In this document: piece after piece, positions 1 through 6,597 of the stretch
How the letters are laid out: every line of letters starts with the position of its first letter
How positions within the stretch are numbered: the stretch's first letter is position 1
NCBI GenBank assembly: GCA_002432545.1
Contig: DJFR01000191.1
Location: 1 to 34,976, forward strand
Reading direction: 5' to 3'
Source: Flammeovirgaceae bacterium UBA5867
GTDB taxonomy: Bacteria > Bacteroidota > Bacteroidia > Cytophagales > Cyclobacteriaceae
Length of the DNA stretch: 34,976 nucleotides
Notes under the pieces: model-generated
Database searches by the model: none
Seen by the model: the letters and a program-made list of their open reading frames with translations, nothing else
Told to the model about the DNA's origin: nothing
Position numbers and translations under genes: made by a program

Positions 1-49
1 ACCCCGACCGCAGTCGGGGAGGTTCGGGGTTTGAATCCCTGCGAGTGCG
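1..49 (+). tRNA. 3' part of a tRNA or tRNA-like gene (partial, atypical)
   Basis: The window opens inside a tRNA-like fold. A T-arm is visible: CGGGG (25-29), loop TTTGAAT (30-36), CCCTG (37-41). It is followed by a 7-nt acceptor strand (42-48) and discriminator G (49); CCA is not encoded. Upstream, CCCCGAC (2-8) pairs with GTCGGGG (13-19). This hairpin could be the long variable arm of a class II tRNA (Ser would fit discriminator G). Alternatively it is an anticodon arm with an oversized loop followed by a standard 5-nt variable loop AGGTT (20-24). The T-loop has T where C56 is expected. The 5' half lies outside the window, so neither identity nor function can be settled. Confidence 0.4.
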
Positions 50-59
50 CTACTGGCAA

Positions 60-84
60 GCCGGTTTCTTAAATTGAAATCGGC
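60..84 (+). terminator. possible terminator after the tRNA-like gene
   Basis: GCCGGTTTC (60-68) pairs with GAAATCGGC (76-84) over nine positions with one G-T wobble, around a 7-nt loop. CTATTTATTT follows, which is T-rich but not a clean T tract. It lies just beyond the tRNA-like 3' end and may end that transcript. Confidence 0.4.
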
Positions 85-389
85 CTATTTATTTGCCCTA
101 GCCATAACGACATGTCAATCACTTTCCATATATAGATTATCCTTTTTACTTAAAATGGCCACGTACTATGCAAATCGTATGCAATTAGATGAACCAGCAG
201 TGGTAATAGTTTTAGACTCCGAGAGGAGAATCTTCGGTAATTGCTATCTCAAGACAATATAGACTTAATATAATTGTACCGGCATAACGGAATTAGTAAT
301 GCAGCGAGGAGAGGGCGGATGAGAAATGTCATGAATATATTGGATGCTGACCGCTTGTTATGAAAAAATCAATAATGTACACATGAATA
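85..389. other. gene-poor stretch, no supported gene
   Basis: Between the tRNA-like gene and the terminator at 390 there is no ORF with recognisable protein character. The only open frame of note (74-262) starts inside the hairpin at 60-84, has no family signature and looks like chance. No repeat or integrase remnant is visible, although a tRNA 3' end is a common integration site. Confidence 0.5.
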
Positions 390-422
390 AAAAAGACCGA
401 AGATTTACTCTTCAGTCTTTTT
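390..422. terminator. bidirectional hairpin terminator
   Basis: AAAAAGAC (390-397) plus GAAGA (399-403) pairs with TCTTC (409-413) plus GTCTTTTT (415-422), with one mismatched pair and a 5-nt loop. The stem ends in A and T runs, so it can act on either strand. On the minus strand it lies just after the stop of the lipoprotein gene at 475, its most likely user. Confidence 0.75.
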
Positions 423-474
423 ATTCTCTGTATTCAAATCCTATAGTTCAATAGATATAACACTCCGAATGGTT

Positions 475-1059
475 TTAATCAAAACCGATAAACCGAAAAC
501 AATTAGAATCATTGCCGCTGTCGTTCACGATGAGTGATATTTTACTTTTTATAATGGAAAGTCCGGCACAATGTGAGCCATCAATGGTGCGTAGCTCCTC
601 GATTCGCGAGCGTCTGATGTCCATCTGCTGCACAATACCACCCGTTGTTAGAATTACACCATTGACAGTGCATCTATTGAAATCAACGATGGCTTGTGTT
701 GTATTTTGAACTACAAGGCTTTCAAAGTCGCAGTCAATAAAATTAAAGACCAACAGTTCGGGATGATATCCGGGAACGAATAGATCACCTATGGAAAGAC
801 TGCCGAACCTGTCCTGAATGACGATGGGTTGACCGGTAGGTGTGTTTGCAATAATCTGGTCGAATTCTGCTTGCGTAATTTGAGTTTTACTGGACAAAGA
901 AATTCCAATGTCTTCTACATTTTCCTTTTCAATATTCCCTGAGGCTATGCTGGTTGTTTGATTCTCAGCAGCGGAACGAGTCGCGGGGCTTTCCATGTCA
1001 TTTTCACTGCATGCCGACAGGCCAAATGCAATGACGATAAAGCAAAAGAGTTTTTTCAT
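475..1059 (-). CDS. small lipoprotein with beta-helix-like C-terminus, unknown function
   Basis: The product is 194 residues. I place the start at the ATG at 1059 because it begins a typical lipoprotein signal (MKKLFCFIVIAFGLSACSEN) with lipobox G-L-S-A-C. The longer upstream reading to 1182 would bury this signal. The mature part has a low-complexity Ser/Thr/Asn/Glu linker. About 110 residues follow in which hydrophobic triplets alternate with polar turns (IDCDFESLVVQN, VDFNRCTVNGVIL, MDIRRSRIEELRTI), resembling the rungs of a parallel beta-helix. Three or four Cys are spread through it. I recognise no family. It is transcribed alone, away from the stressosome operon on its right, and is probably anchored in the inner or outer membrane facing the periplasm or surface. 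Confidence 0.7.
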   Translation of the reverse strand: MKKLFCFIVIAFGLSACSENDMESPATRSAAENQTTSIASGNIEKENVEDIGISLSSKTQITQAEFDQIIANTPTGQPIVIQDRFGSLSIGDLFVPGYHPELLVFNFIDCDFESLVVQNTTQAIVDFNRCTVNGVILTTGGIVQQMDIRRSRIEELRTIDGSHCAGLSIIKSKISLIVNDSGNDSNCFRFIGFD

Positions 1060-1462
1060 AACGAGTTTTTTTAAGTGGATTAATATTAGAGTAAGACTCC
1101 TTGCTATTAAGTTCTGAAAATAAACCTGATGCTGGAAGCTGGACCTCCCCATGGATGGCAAAATTTTTAAGCGTCTCGCCATTTAATCTGTTGACGAAGA
1201 CGCTTACAGTCCTTTCGCATTCATGAAAAGCAAAAAATATAGTAAGAAATGAGACACTTAAATGGAGCACTATATTTAGCGGATTTTTATGATGTTGGGA
1301 ATCCGCATCTCAATCGGTATATATGCTATGGCATGATTTTTTACTGTATATTTTGCTTAACCATTGATAAAAAGATTCCTCTCGCATTAAAAATTAATCA
1401 GTATACTTAGCCTCTTTTTCGAACCCAATACCCTTACATCATCAGCATATTTACCCAAACCC
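1060..1462. other. divergent intergenic region
   Basis: This 400-bp gap separates the minus-strand lipoprotein from the plus-strand stressosome operon and must carry both promoters. It is AT-rich. A TATATTTTG near 1347 resembles, but does not exactly match, the Bacteroidota -7 element TAnnTTTG. No inverted repeat, terminator or small gene stands out. Open frames here on the minus strand are extensions of the lipoprotein frame or chance. Confidence 0.4.
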
Positions 1463-2326
1463 ATGAAAAACGAATCAATCAAAGTTTTCCAAAAGAAAAA
1501 AAAGCAAATCCTTGAAACGTGGATGAAACTTCAATTGGCAGATGAAAGTCTCCGTGAAGATCTGATGTCTAATGAAGAACTCAGAGGCCAGTCCGAGGAG
1601 TTGATAAGTATACTGGTTGATAATTTGAATGATAGCAATATCGATGATCCCCGGCACAGCGACTTCGATTCGGTTGTTGATATTTTATCGGGTATATCTA
1701 TATCTCGAGCTCGTCAGGGGTTTTCGCCTCGCGAAACGGGTACTTTTGTTTTCAGTTTGAAAGATGCATTGCTTAATACGATGCAACAGGAACTGAAAGA
1801 TCCGCAGGAGCTTTTTCTGCAGAGTCTGAAAATAAGCAAGCTTATTGATAGTTTTGGTGTAACAACATTTGAGACATTCATCAAAGGAAGAGAAGAAGTT
1901 ATACTTCGTCAAACCGATGAGATCGCAGAAATATCAACGCCCGTTATTCGTGTATGGGATGGTATATTAGCATTGCCTATCATTGGTACATTGGACAGTG
2001 CGCGCACGCAGGTAGTAATGGAAAACCTGCTGCAGGAAATTGTTGAGAGCGGAAGCAGCATTGCCATTCTGGATATATCCGGAGTGCCTGCAGTAGATTC
2101 GCTGGTGGCACAACATCTTATTAAAACCGTAAGCGCAACACGTCTGATGGGTGCCGAGTGTATCATTAGCGGTATTCGTCCGGAGATCGCTCAAACCGTG
2201 GTGCACCTCGGCATAGATCTCACTAACATCATTACAAAATTTACACTGGCCAGTGCGTTGCGAACAGCGTTTAATATGCTTCATCTCCAGGTAGTGAAGA
2301 AACAAAAACAAACTATAGCGGACTAA
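1463..2326 (+). CDS. rsbR: RsbR-type stressosome scaffold/sensor (RsbRD N-terminal domain plus STAS)
   Basis: The 287-residue protein has a helical N-terminal sensor region (about 1-150) of the RsbRD type, not a globin or PAS domain, and a C-terminal STAS domain (about 158-275). The STAS core closely follows Bacillus RsbRA, including the stretches AVDSLVAQHLIK and GIRPEIAQTVVHLGIDL. The residues equivalent to the two threonines phosphorylated by RsbT are Ser213, a conservative Thr-to-Ser change, and Thr245. In known systems RsbR and RsbS build the cytoplasmic stressosome, which holds RsbT until stress triggers phosphorylation. This is the first gene of a six-gene operon; RsbS starts 11 nt after its stop. 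The signal sensed cannot be read from sequence. Confidence 0.9.
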   Translation: MKNESIKVFQKKKKQILETWMKLQLADESLREDLMSNEELRGQSEELISILVDNLNDSNIDDPRHSDFDSVVDILSGISISRARQGFSPRETGTFVFSLKDALLNTMQQELKDPQELFLQSLKISKLIDSFGVTTFETFIKGREEVILRQTDEIAEISTPVIRVWDGILALPIIGTLDSARTQVVMENLLQEIVESGSSIAILDISGVPAVDSLVAQHLIKTVSATRLMGAECIISGIRPEIAQTVVHLGIDLTNIITKFTLASALRTAFNMLHLQVVKKQKQTIAD

Positions 2327-2337
2327 CGGGTATATAT

Positions 2338-2733
2338 ATGGAGAAAATTCCTATACTCCGGATGGGTAAATTTCTGCTGGTTACAATTCAGGTAGATCTT
2401 TACGATCGTCTTGCAGAAGCATTGGAAGCCGATCTGGTTCAAATGGTAAAAAAGACCGGTGCCCAGGGAGTTCTGATTGATATATCGGCCGTAAGCATTA
2501 TCGATTCCTTCATGGGAAGGATCATTGGAAATATAGCGACTATGTCGAAAATACTGGATGCAGAAACCGTTGTGGTAGGTATGCAGCCGGCAGTAGCCAT
2601 TACGTTGGTTGAGTTGGGCCTGCCTTTAAAAGGCGTGCACAGTTCGCTCAATGTAGAAAGAGGCATGGAGCTCCTTCGTACGAAAATTAATTTGAGCGAG
2701 GGACAGTCTGATGATGATGGTTACGCTGAATAA
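2338..2733 (+). CDS. rsbS: RsbS-type stressosome core protein (STAS)
   Basis: The 131-residue protein is a single STAS domain with the hallmark core ISAVSIIDSFMGRIIGNIA. Ser57 matches the RsbS serine that RsbT phosphorylates to release the kinase from the stressosome. The sequence VGMQPAVAITLVELGL is also typical of RsbS. The last residues (SEGQSDDDGYAE) form an acidic tail encoded by the overlap with rsbT. The start codon at 2338 lies in a TATATATATGG context with no clear Shine-Dalgarno site, as is usual in Bacteroidota. Its place between RsbR and RsbT is the classical RST order. I am confident of the family. Confidence 0.92.
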   Translation: MEKIPILRMGKFLLVTIQVDLYDRLAEALEADLVQMVKKTGAQGVLIDISAVSIIDSFMGRIIGNIATMSKILDAETVVVGMQPAVAITLVELGLPLKGVHSSLNVERGMELLRTKINLSEGQSDDDGYAE

Positions 2734-3127
2734 AGATGTAATGTCCATTGTTAAAGAACAGGATGTAATTCCTTTCCGAAACAGGATAAAAGAATATGCT
2801 ACAAAGATCGGTATGGGGCTGGTAAATCAAACCAAGCTCATCACGGCTGCCAGCGAACTTGTGCGTAATATGCTCAAGTATGCCAATGGCGGCAAAGTAT
2901 ATATTGAAGTAGTAAGCAAAGGAAGAGAGAACGGCATCCGGTTGTCTTTTGAAGATAAAGGCCCCGGTATACCGGATATCAACCTGGCACTGAAAGACGG
3001 TTACTCTACAGGCAAAAGTCTAGGTCTCGGATTACCCGGCACAAAACGATTGGTAAGTGAATTCAATATAGCATCGGAAGTTGGTAAAGGCACAACCGTA
3101 ACGGTCGTAAAGTGGAAGAATGGATAA
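2711..3127 (+). CDS. rsbT: RsbT-type serine/threonine switch kinase
   Basis: The 138-residue protein is a GHKL-fold kinase in the RsbT/RsbW family. It has the N box ELVRNMLKYA (Asn53), the G1 box EDKGPGIPD (Asp82) and the G2 box SLGLGLPGTKRL, and its C-terminus VKWKNG resembles that of RsbT. The known role is to phosphorylate RsbS and RsbR and then leave the complex to activate a downstream partner. The start region has three consecutive ATG codons (2711, 2714, 2717) inside the end of rsbS. The overlap of up to 23 nt implies translational coupling. All catalytic boxes look intact, unlike the RsbT-like domain in the kinase at 4133. Confidence 0.92.
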   Translation: MMMVTLNKDVMSIVKEQDVIPFRNRIKEYATKIGMGLVNQTKLITAASELVRNMLKYANGGKVYIEVVSKGRENGIRLSFEDKGPGIPDINLALKDGYSTGKSLGLGLPGTKRLVSEFNIASEVGKGTTVTVVKWKNG

Positions 3128-4136
3128 GATCTTTACCAGTTACAATATTGAAGACAGGAGTTTTGTAGCTTTTATCAAACGACAGATTCACCAGGAACTG
3201 CTGCAGGCTAAATTTTCCAAGAACCGGGTTGCAGAAATTGATATCATCGTATCAGAGCTGACTTCTAACCTGATTAAACATGCAGGAGGTGGTGAAATGC
3301 TATACCGGATGTACGAGATTGAAGAGCAGCCCTTGCTGGAAATTGTTACGATAGACCAGGGCCCGGGTATAACAGACGTTCATAAGATGATGAAGGATGG
3401 TATATCTACCACCAACACGCTCGGGCATGGTTTGGGTGCTATACAACGCTTAAGTACTGAATTTCAAATATACTCGCTGCCCAAATGGGGAACGATAACG
3501 TATACCATAGTAAGACCTGCACAAGGCAAAGGGAAAAAACAAATTGACCTGGAGGTGAAAGCGGTTTGTGTATCCAAACCCTCAGAGGTAGTCTGCGGAG
3601 ATGCATACTATGTGAAACGGAGCAGAGACTATATAAAAGTATTTCTGGGCGATGGTTTAGGACACGGTGAACATGCTTATGAGGCCGTAGCGAAGGCTGC
3701 TGAAATTATTAAGACCACCCAGGAGACCGATCCGGTAGAGATCATCCGGCAAATGCACGCGCATGTGCGAAAAACCCGCGGACTTGTTGCATCGGTTGCT
3801 GTGCTGAACCTCCGTGCACGCGAGTGGAATATATGTGGTGTAGGTAACATTGCCACACGCTTCTATGGCGGTATATTATTTAAACACTATATGCCTTACA
3901 ATGGCATTGTAGGATTAAACATACCCGGCACCATGAATTATACAGTTATTCCGGCCGAGAAGAATCAGCAGCTCATCATGTGCTCCGATGGTTTACGCTC
4001 CCGTTGGGATATAGGTAAATATCCTTCTATCCTCAAATATGATAGCATGTTGCTGGCAGCAGCGCTATATAAAGATTTCAACAGGCGAACCGATGATTCG
4101 TCTGTTTTTATTGGCAAAGTAACGTCTGACAAATGA
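3120..4136 (+). CDS. fused GHKL ATPase and PP2C phosphatase (RsbX-like)
   Basis: The 338-residue protein joins two modules. Residues 1-135 form a GHKL ATPase domain with N box SELTSNLIKHA (Asn50), G1 box DQGPGITD (Asp79) and G2 box TLGHGLGAI. Residues about 145-335 form a PP2C/SpoIIE-type phosphatase like RsbX. Its metal-binding acidic residues sit in CGDAYY (Asp161), LGDGLGHG (Asp178), CSDG (Asp290) and TDDSS (Asp325-326). RsbX resets the stressosome by removing phosphate from RsbS and RsbR. Here kinase-type and phosphatase modules are in one chain, a fusion known in this family. The gene overlaps rsbT by 8 nt and the next gene by 4 nt (ATGA), so production is coupled. Whether the N-terminal module phosphorylates a target or only binds ATP is open. 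Confidence 0.87.
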   Translation: MDKIFTSYNIEDRSFVAFIKRQIHQELLQAKFSKNRVAEIDIIVSELTSNLIKHAGGGEMLYRMYEIEEQPLLEIVTIDQGPGITDVHKMMKDGISTTNTLGHGLGAIQRLSTEFQIYSLPKWGTITYTIVRPAQGKGKKQIDLEVKAVCVSKPSEVVCGDAYYVKRSRDYIKVFLGDGLGHGEHAYEAVAKAAEIIKTTQETDPVEIIRQMHAHVRKTRGLVASVAVLNLRAREWNICGVGNIATRFYGGILFKHYMPYNGIVGLNIPGTMNYTVIPAEKNQQLIMCSDGLRSRWDIGKYPSILKYDSMLLAAALYKDFNRRTDDSSVFIGKVTSDK

Positions 4137-5773
4137 AGGAAATAGTTTCGGTTAAGCTTGAGAATGAAATGGACGTGATACTCGCACATAAACGTGCCAT
4201 GAAGCTGGTAGAACTCTCGGGCTGCTCGCTGGTCACACAAACATCAATTGCGACTGCTGTGTCCGAAATATCACGGTGTGCCATTGAGCACGGCAAGAAT
4301 GCAACGGCAGTTTTTTTTATAGAAAGTGCAGGCGGCCGCAAGTATTTCCGAACGGAGGTGAATGATGAAGTAGACTTCACTGTAAAAAACAGCGAAGCAG
4401 TTATATATGCACGAAGACTGGTTGGCGATGTACAGGTGACGCGCAAACAAAAAGGTATTTCTGTGATACTGCGATACCCCTTAAACTTTGGAGGTACACT
4501 TACAGAGTCGAAGATCAATTCAATCAAAGAGTACTTTGATAAAGAACCCCCATTGTCGGCCTATGACGAGCTGAGAAGAAAGAATCAGCAGCTTCAGGAC
4601 ATGGCCGATAAGATTCGCGAAACTGAAAATGAGTATAAAATACTTTCGGACAGTTTGCCGTTGATGATGTTTTCGGTGAGTAAACATGGACAGATTGGTT
4701 TTGTGAATCAATGGTTACAAAACTTTCTTGGATCTGTACCGCGCGAATTGCAATCTGCAGCCTGGCAGAATTTTATTCACACGGAAGATTTCTCCTCATT
4801 CTCGAAAGACCTGCAGAGTATGTTTGCTACACAAGCTCCACTATCAGGTCAGTATAGAATCAGAGAGAAAAAATCAGGAGAGTATATATGGCATATAGTA
4901 TCGATAACTCCTTTAAAAAATGAAAAGGAAATTATTACCGGGTGGATCGGCTTCCTGGTAGACATCAACGCTCAGAAAACAATTGAGCAGACGCTGAAGA
5001 ATAACAAAGAGCTGAAATTAACACAGCAGCAATTGTATGAATACCAGGGTGAGCTGGAGCGAAAGGTTATAGAACTGAACCGCAGCAATTACGAGCTGGA
5101 GCAGTTTGCACATTTGGCCTCGCACGATTTGCAGGAGCCCTTACGGAAATTATTCTACTATACGGATGTGTTGAAGAAGAAGTATACCGAGGCCATTGAC
5201 AGCCGCGGTGTTGTTATACTCAACAACATGACACACGCTGCTTCGAGAATGCGTGAGCTGATCCAGGATCTGTTGTCATACTCGCAATTGCATCAGCAAA
5301 AGCTGGCAACGGAGAATGTCGATCTGAATGCAACCGTCAACGATATACTCAGGGATGTAGAATTAACCATCCGCGAAAAGGATGCTGTCGTTAATGTATC
5401 TGATCTTCCAGTGGTGGTGGGGAATCCGTTGCGGCTGCGGCAGTTGATGGTAAATCTCATTTCAAACTCCCTTAAATATACCCGGCCCGAAGTTACACCG
5501 GTTGTAGATATATCTGCGGAGGATTATGGTGATGAAGTTTTGATTAAAGTTAGAGATAACGGTATTGGGTTTGATCAGCAATATAGCGAGAAGATCTTTG
5601 GGCTCTTTGAACGTCTGCATAGTCGTGATGAGTATCCAGGCACAGGCATTGGACTTTCCATCTGTAAAAAGATTGCCGAATTACACGGAGGCAGGATCTC
5701 CGCGACATCAAAACAAAATGAATATTCTTTGTTTGAATTACGATTGCCCGCCAATCAGAAAGTTATAGTATAA
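4133..5773 (+). CDS. PAS histidine kinase with degenerate RsbT-like N-terminal domain
   Basis: The 546-residue soluble protein has no membrane segment. Residues 1-118 align with RsbT (compare LVTQTSIATAVSEISRCAIEHG here with LVNQTKLITAASELVRNMLKYA in the rsbT product), but the catalytic Asn is Cys49 and the D-x-G-x-G box is missing. Then come a coiled stretch (140-170), a PAS domain (165-280), a coiled coil (285-320) and a complete kinase core: H box ASHDLQEPLRKL (His331), N box Asn445, G1 DNGIGF (Asp475) and G2 GTGIGLSI. The likely role is to receive the stressosome signal through the ATPase-dead domain and phosphorylate a response regulator, most plausibly the one encoded 6 nt downstream. 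The wiring is inferred; the domains are seen. Confidence 0.87.
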   Translation: MKEIVSVKLENEMDVILAHKRAMKLVELSGCSLVTQTSIATAVSEISRCAIEHGKNATAVFFIESAGGRKYFRTEVNDEVDFTVKNSEAVIYARRLVGDVQVTRKQKGISVILRYPLNFGGTLTESKINSIKEYFDKEPPLSAYDELRRKNQQLQDMADKIRETENEYKILSDSLPLMMFSVSKHGQIGFVNQWLQNFLGSVPRELQSAAWQNFIHTEDFSSFSKDLQSMFATQAPLSGQYRIREKKSGEYIWHIVSITPLKNEKEIITGWIGFLVDINAQKTIEQTLKNNKELKLTQQQLYEYQGELERKVIELNRSNYELEQFAHLASHDLQEPLRKLFYYTDVLKKKYTEAIDSRGVVILNNMTHAASRMRELIQDLLSYSQLHQQKLATENVDLNATVNDILRDVELTIREKDAVVNVSDLPVVVGNPLRLRQLMVNLISNSLKYTRPEVTPVVDISAEDYGDEVLIKVRDNGIGFDQQYSEKIFGLFERLHSRDEYPGTGIGLSICKKIAELHGGRISATSKQNEYSLFELRLPANQKVIV

Positions 5774-5779
5774 ATATAT

Positions 5780-6178
5780 ATGGAGCAGATTTGCAGACTA
5801 TTAGTGGCCGAAGATGATCTGGATGATCAATTGATACTGGAGGAATGCCTGGCCGACTATGGTTATGATGGATGCATTCATTTTGTGAAAAACGGCAAAA
5901 AGGTAATGGATTACCTCGATGGACTTACACAAGATGCCGAACTTCCGAAATTGATTGTGCTGGATCTTAATATGCCCATTCTCAATGGAACACAAACGCT
6001 GTTTGAACTCAAACAAAACGCACGCTATACAAAAATACCCGTAGTTATATACTCTACCTCTGACAACGAACACGAAAAAAGAAAATGCATGGGCTTTGGA
6101 GCCGTAGATTACCTCGTGAAGCCAATTTCCATTGTAGAGAGTGATGCGATGACAAAACGCCTGATGGAATTCTTATAG
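5780..6178 (+). CDS. single-domain response regulator (Rcp1-like CheY fold)
   Basis: The 132-residue protein is a lone receiver domain. It shows the acidic pair in AEDDLDD, the phospho-acceptor Asp62 in VLDLNMPILNG, the switch Ser/Thr in IYSTSD (92-94) and Lys114 in VKPIS. The sequence resembles receivers that partner phytochrome-type PAS kinases (Rcp1 group). It lacks any DNA-binding or enzymatic output domain, so it must act by protein contact or pass phosphate to a further protein encoded elsewhere. It is the last gene of the stressosome operon, 6 nt after the kinase, with a strong terminator behind it. The cognate kinase is almost certainly that neighbour. Confidence 0.9.
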   Translation: MEQICRLLVAEDDLDDQLILEECLADYGYDGCIHFVKNGKKVMDYLDGLTQDAELPKLIVLDLNMPILNGTQTLFELKQNARYTKIPVVIYSTSDNEHEKRKCMGFGAVDYLVKPISIVESDAMTKRLMEFL

Positions 6179-6206
6179 TGATTAAACATCTATTTTAAAA
6201 AATATC

Positions 6207-6242
6207 AACAGCCCGGATTAAACACCCGGGCTGTTTGTTTTA
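6207..6242 (+). terminator. Rho-independent terminator of the stressosome operon
   Basis: AACAGCCCGG (6207-6216) pairs perfectly with CCGGGCTGTT (6226-6235) around a 9-nt loop, followed by TGTTTT. It lies 29 nt after the response regulator stop codon and marks the operon's end. Confidence 0.9.
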
Positions 6243-6597
6243 GTATGTTATGCTAACATTAAATAGTCTGTCTATAGTATATATCTTTTTTAATTGTATA
6301 TAGTATATGTTACAACCTGATGCTGTGTCAGTATATCTGGTAATATAGTACAACTACCGGTGTATATTTGTGGAATATACACTTATAAACCACCTTAGCT
6401 TTAATTATAATTTCCAATGACGGTTGACAGATAAAGTGTTTCAACGTCATTGCTATATATCATTCTGCCTATGGAGTAAAAGGTATATATTCTTTCTGTG
6501 GTTAAGAGTATACTGAACGATAGAATAAACAACATGTCTGTATAAACGGCTGGTAATCGACTATAATCAGCAGTCTATCGATCCCAAACTTCAAACT
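6243..6597. other. AT-rich intergenic region before the secreted protease gene
   Basis: These 355 bp hold no gene. They are dense in TATA words (for example near 6272-6310, 6331-6370 and 6453-6510). Apart from the promoter-like box at 6363 I see no hairpin, riboswitch-like fold or long repeat. A start at that box would give an untranslated leader of about 220 nt. Confidence 0.45.
6363..6370 (+). promoter_or_regulatory. candidate Bacteroidota -7 element
   Basis: TATATTTG is an exact match to TAnnTTTG, the -7 element of the primary sigma factor in Bacteroidota. No clear TTTG -33 element lies 19-21 nt upstream (the nearest is TCTGG), and the region is AT-rich, so a chance match is possible. The gene it would serve is the secreted protease at 6598. 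Confidence 0.3.

Noticed and set aside
74..262. 62-residue open frame after the tRNA-like gene
   Set aside because: It starts within a hairpin, has no start context or family likeness, and lies in a stretch that otherwise looks non-coding.
1060..1182. N-terminal extension of the lipoprotein frame
   Set aside because: It would place 41 residues before a perfect lipoprotein signal peptide with lipobox.
4108..4527. 139-residue minus-strand frame opposite the kinase gene
   Set aside because: It is antisense to a well-supported domain and has no recognisable features of its own.
1463..6178. Sigma-B partner-switching locus
   Set aside because: No anti-sigma factor, anti-anti-sigma factor or sigma factor gene is in the operon; RsbS and RsbR are stressosome STAS proteins, and the output genes are a kinase and a receiver.
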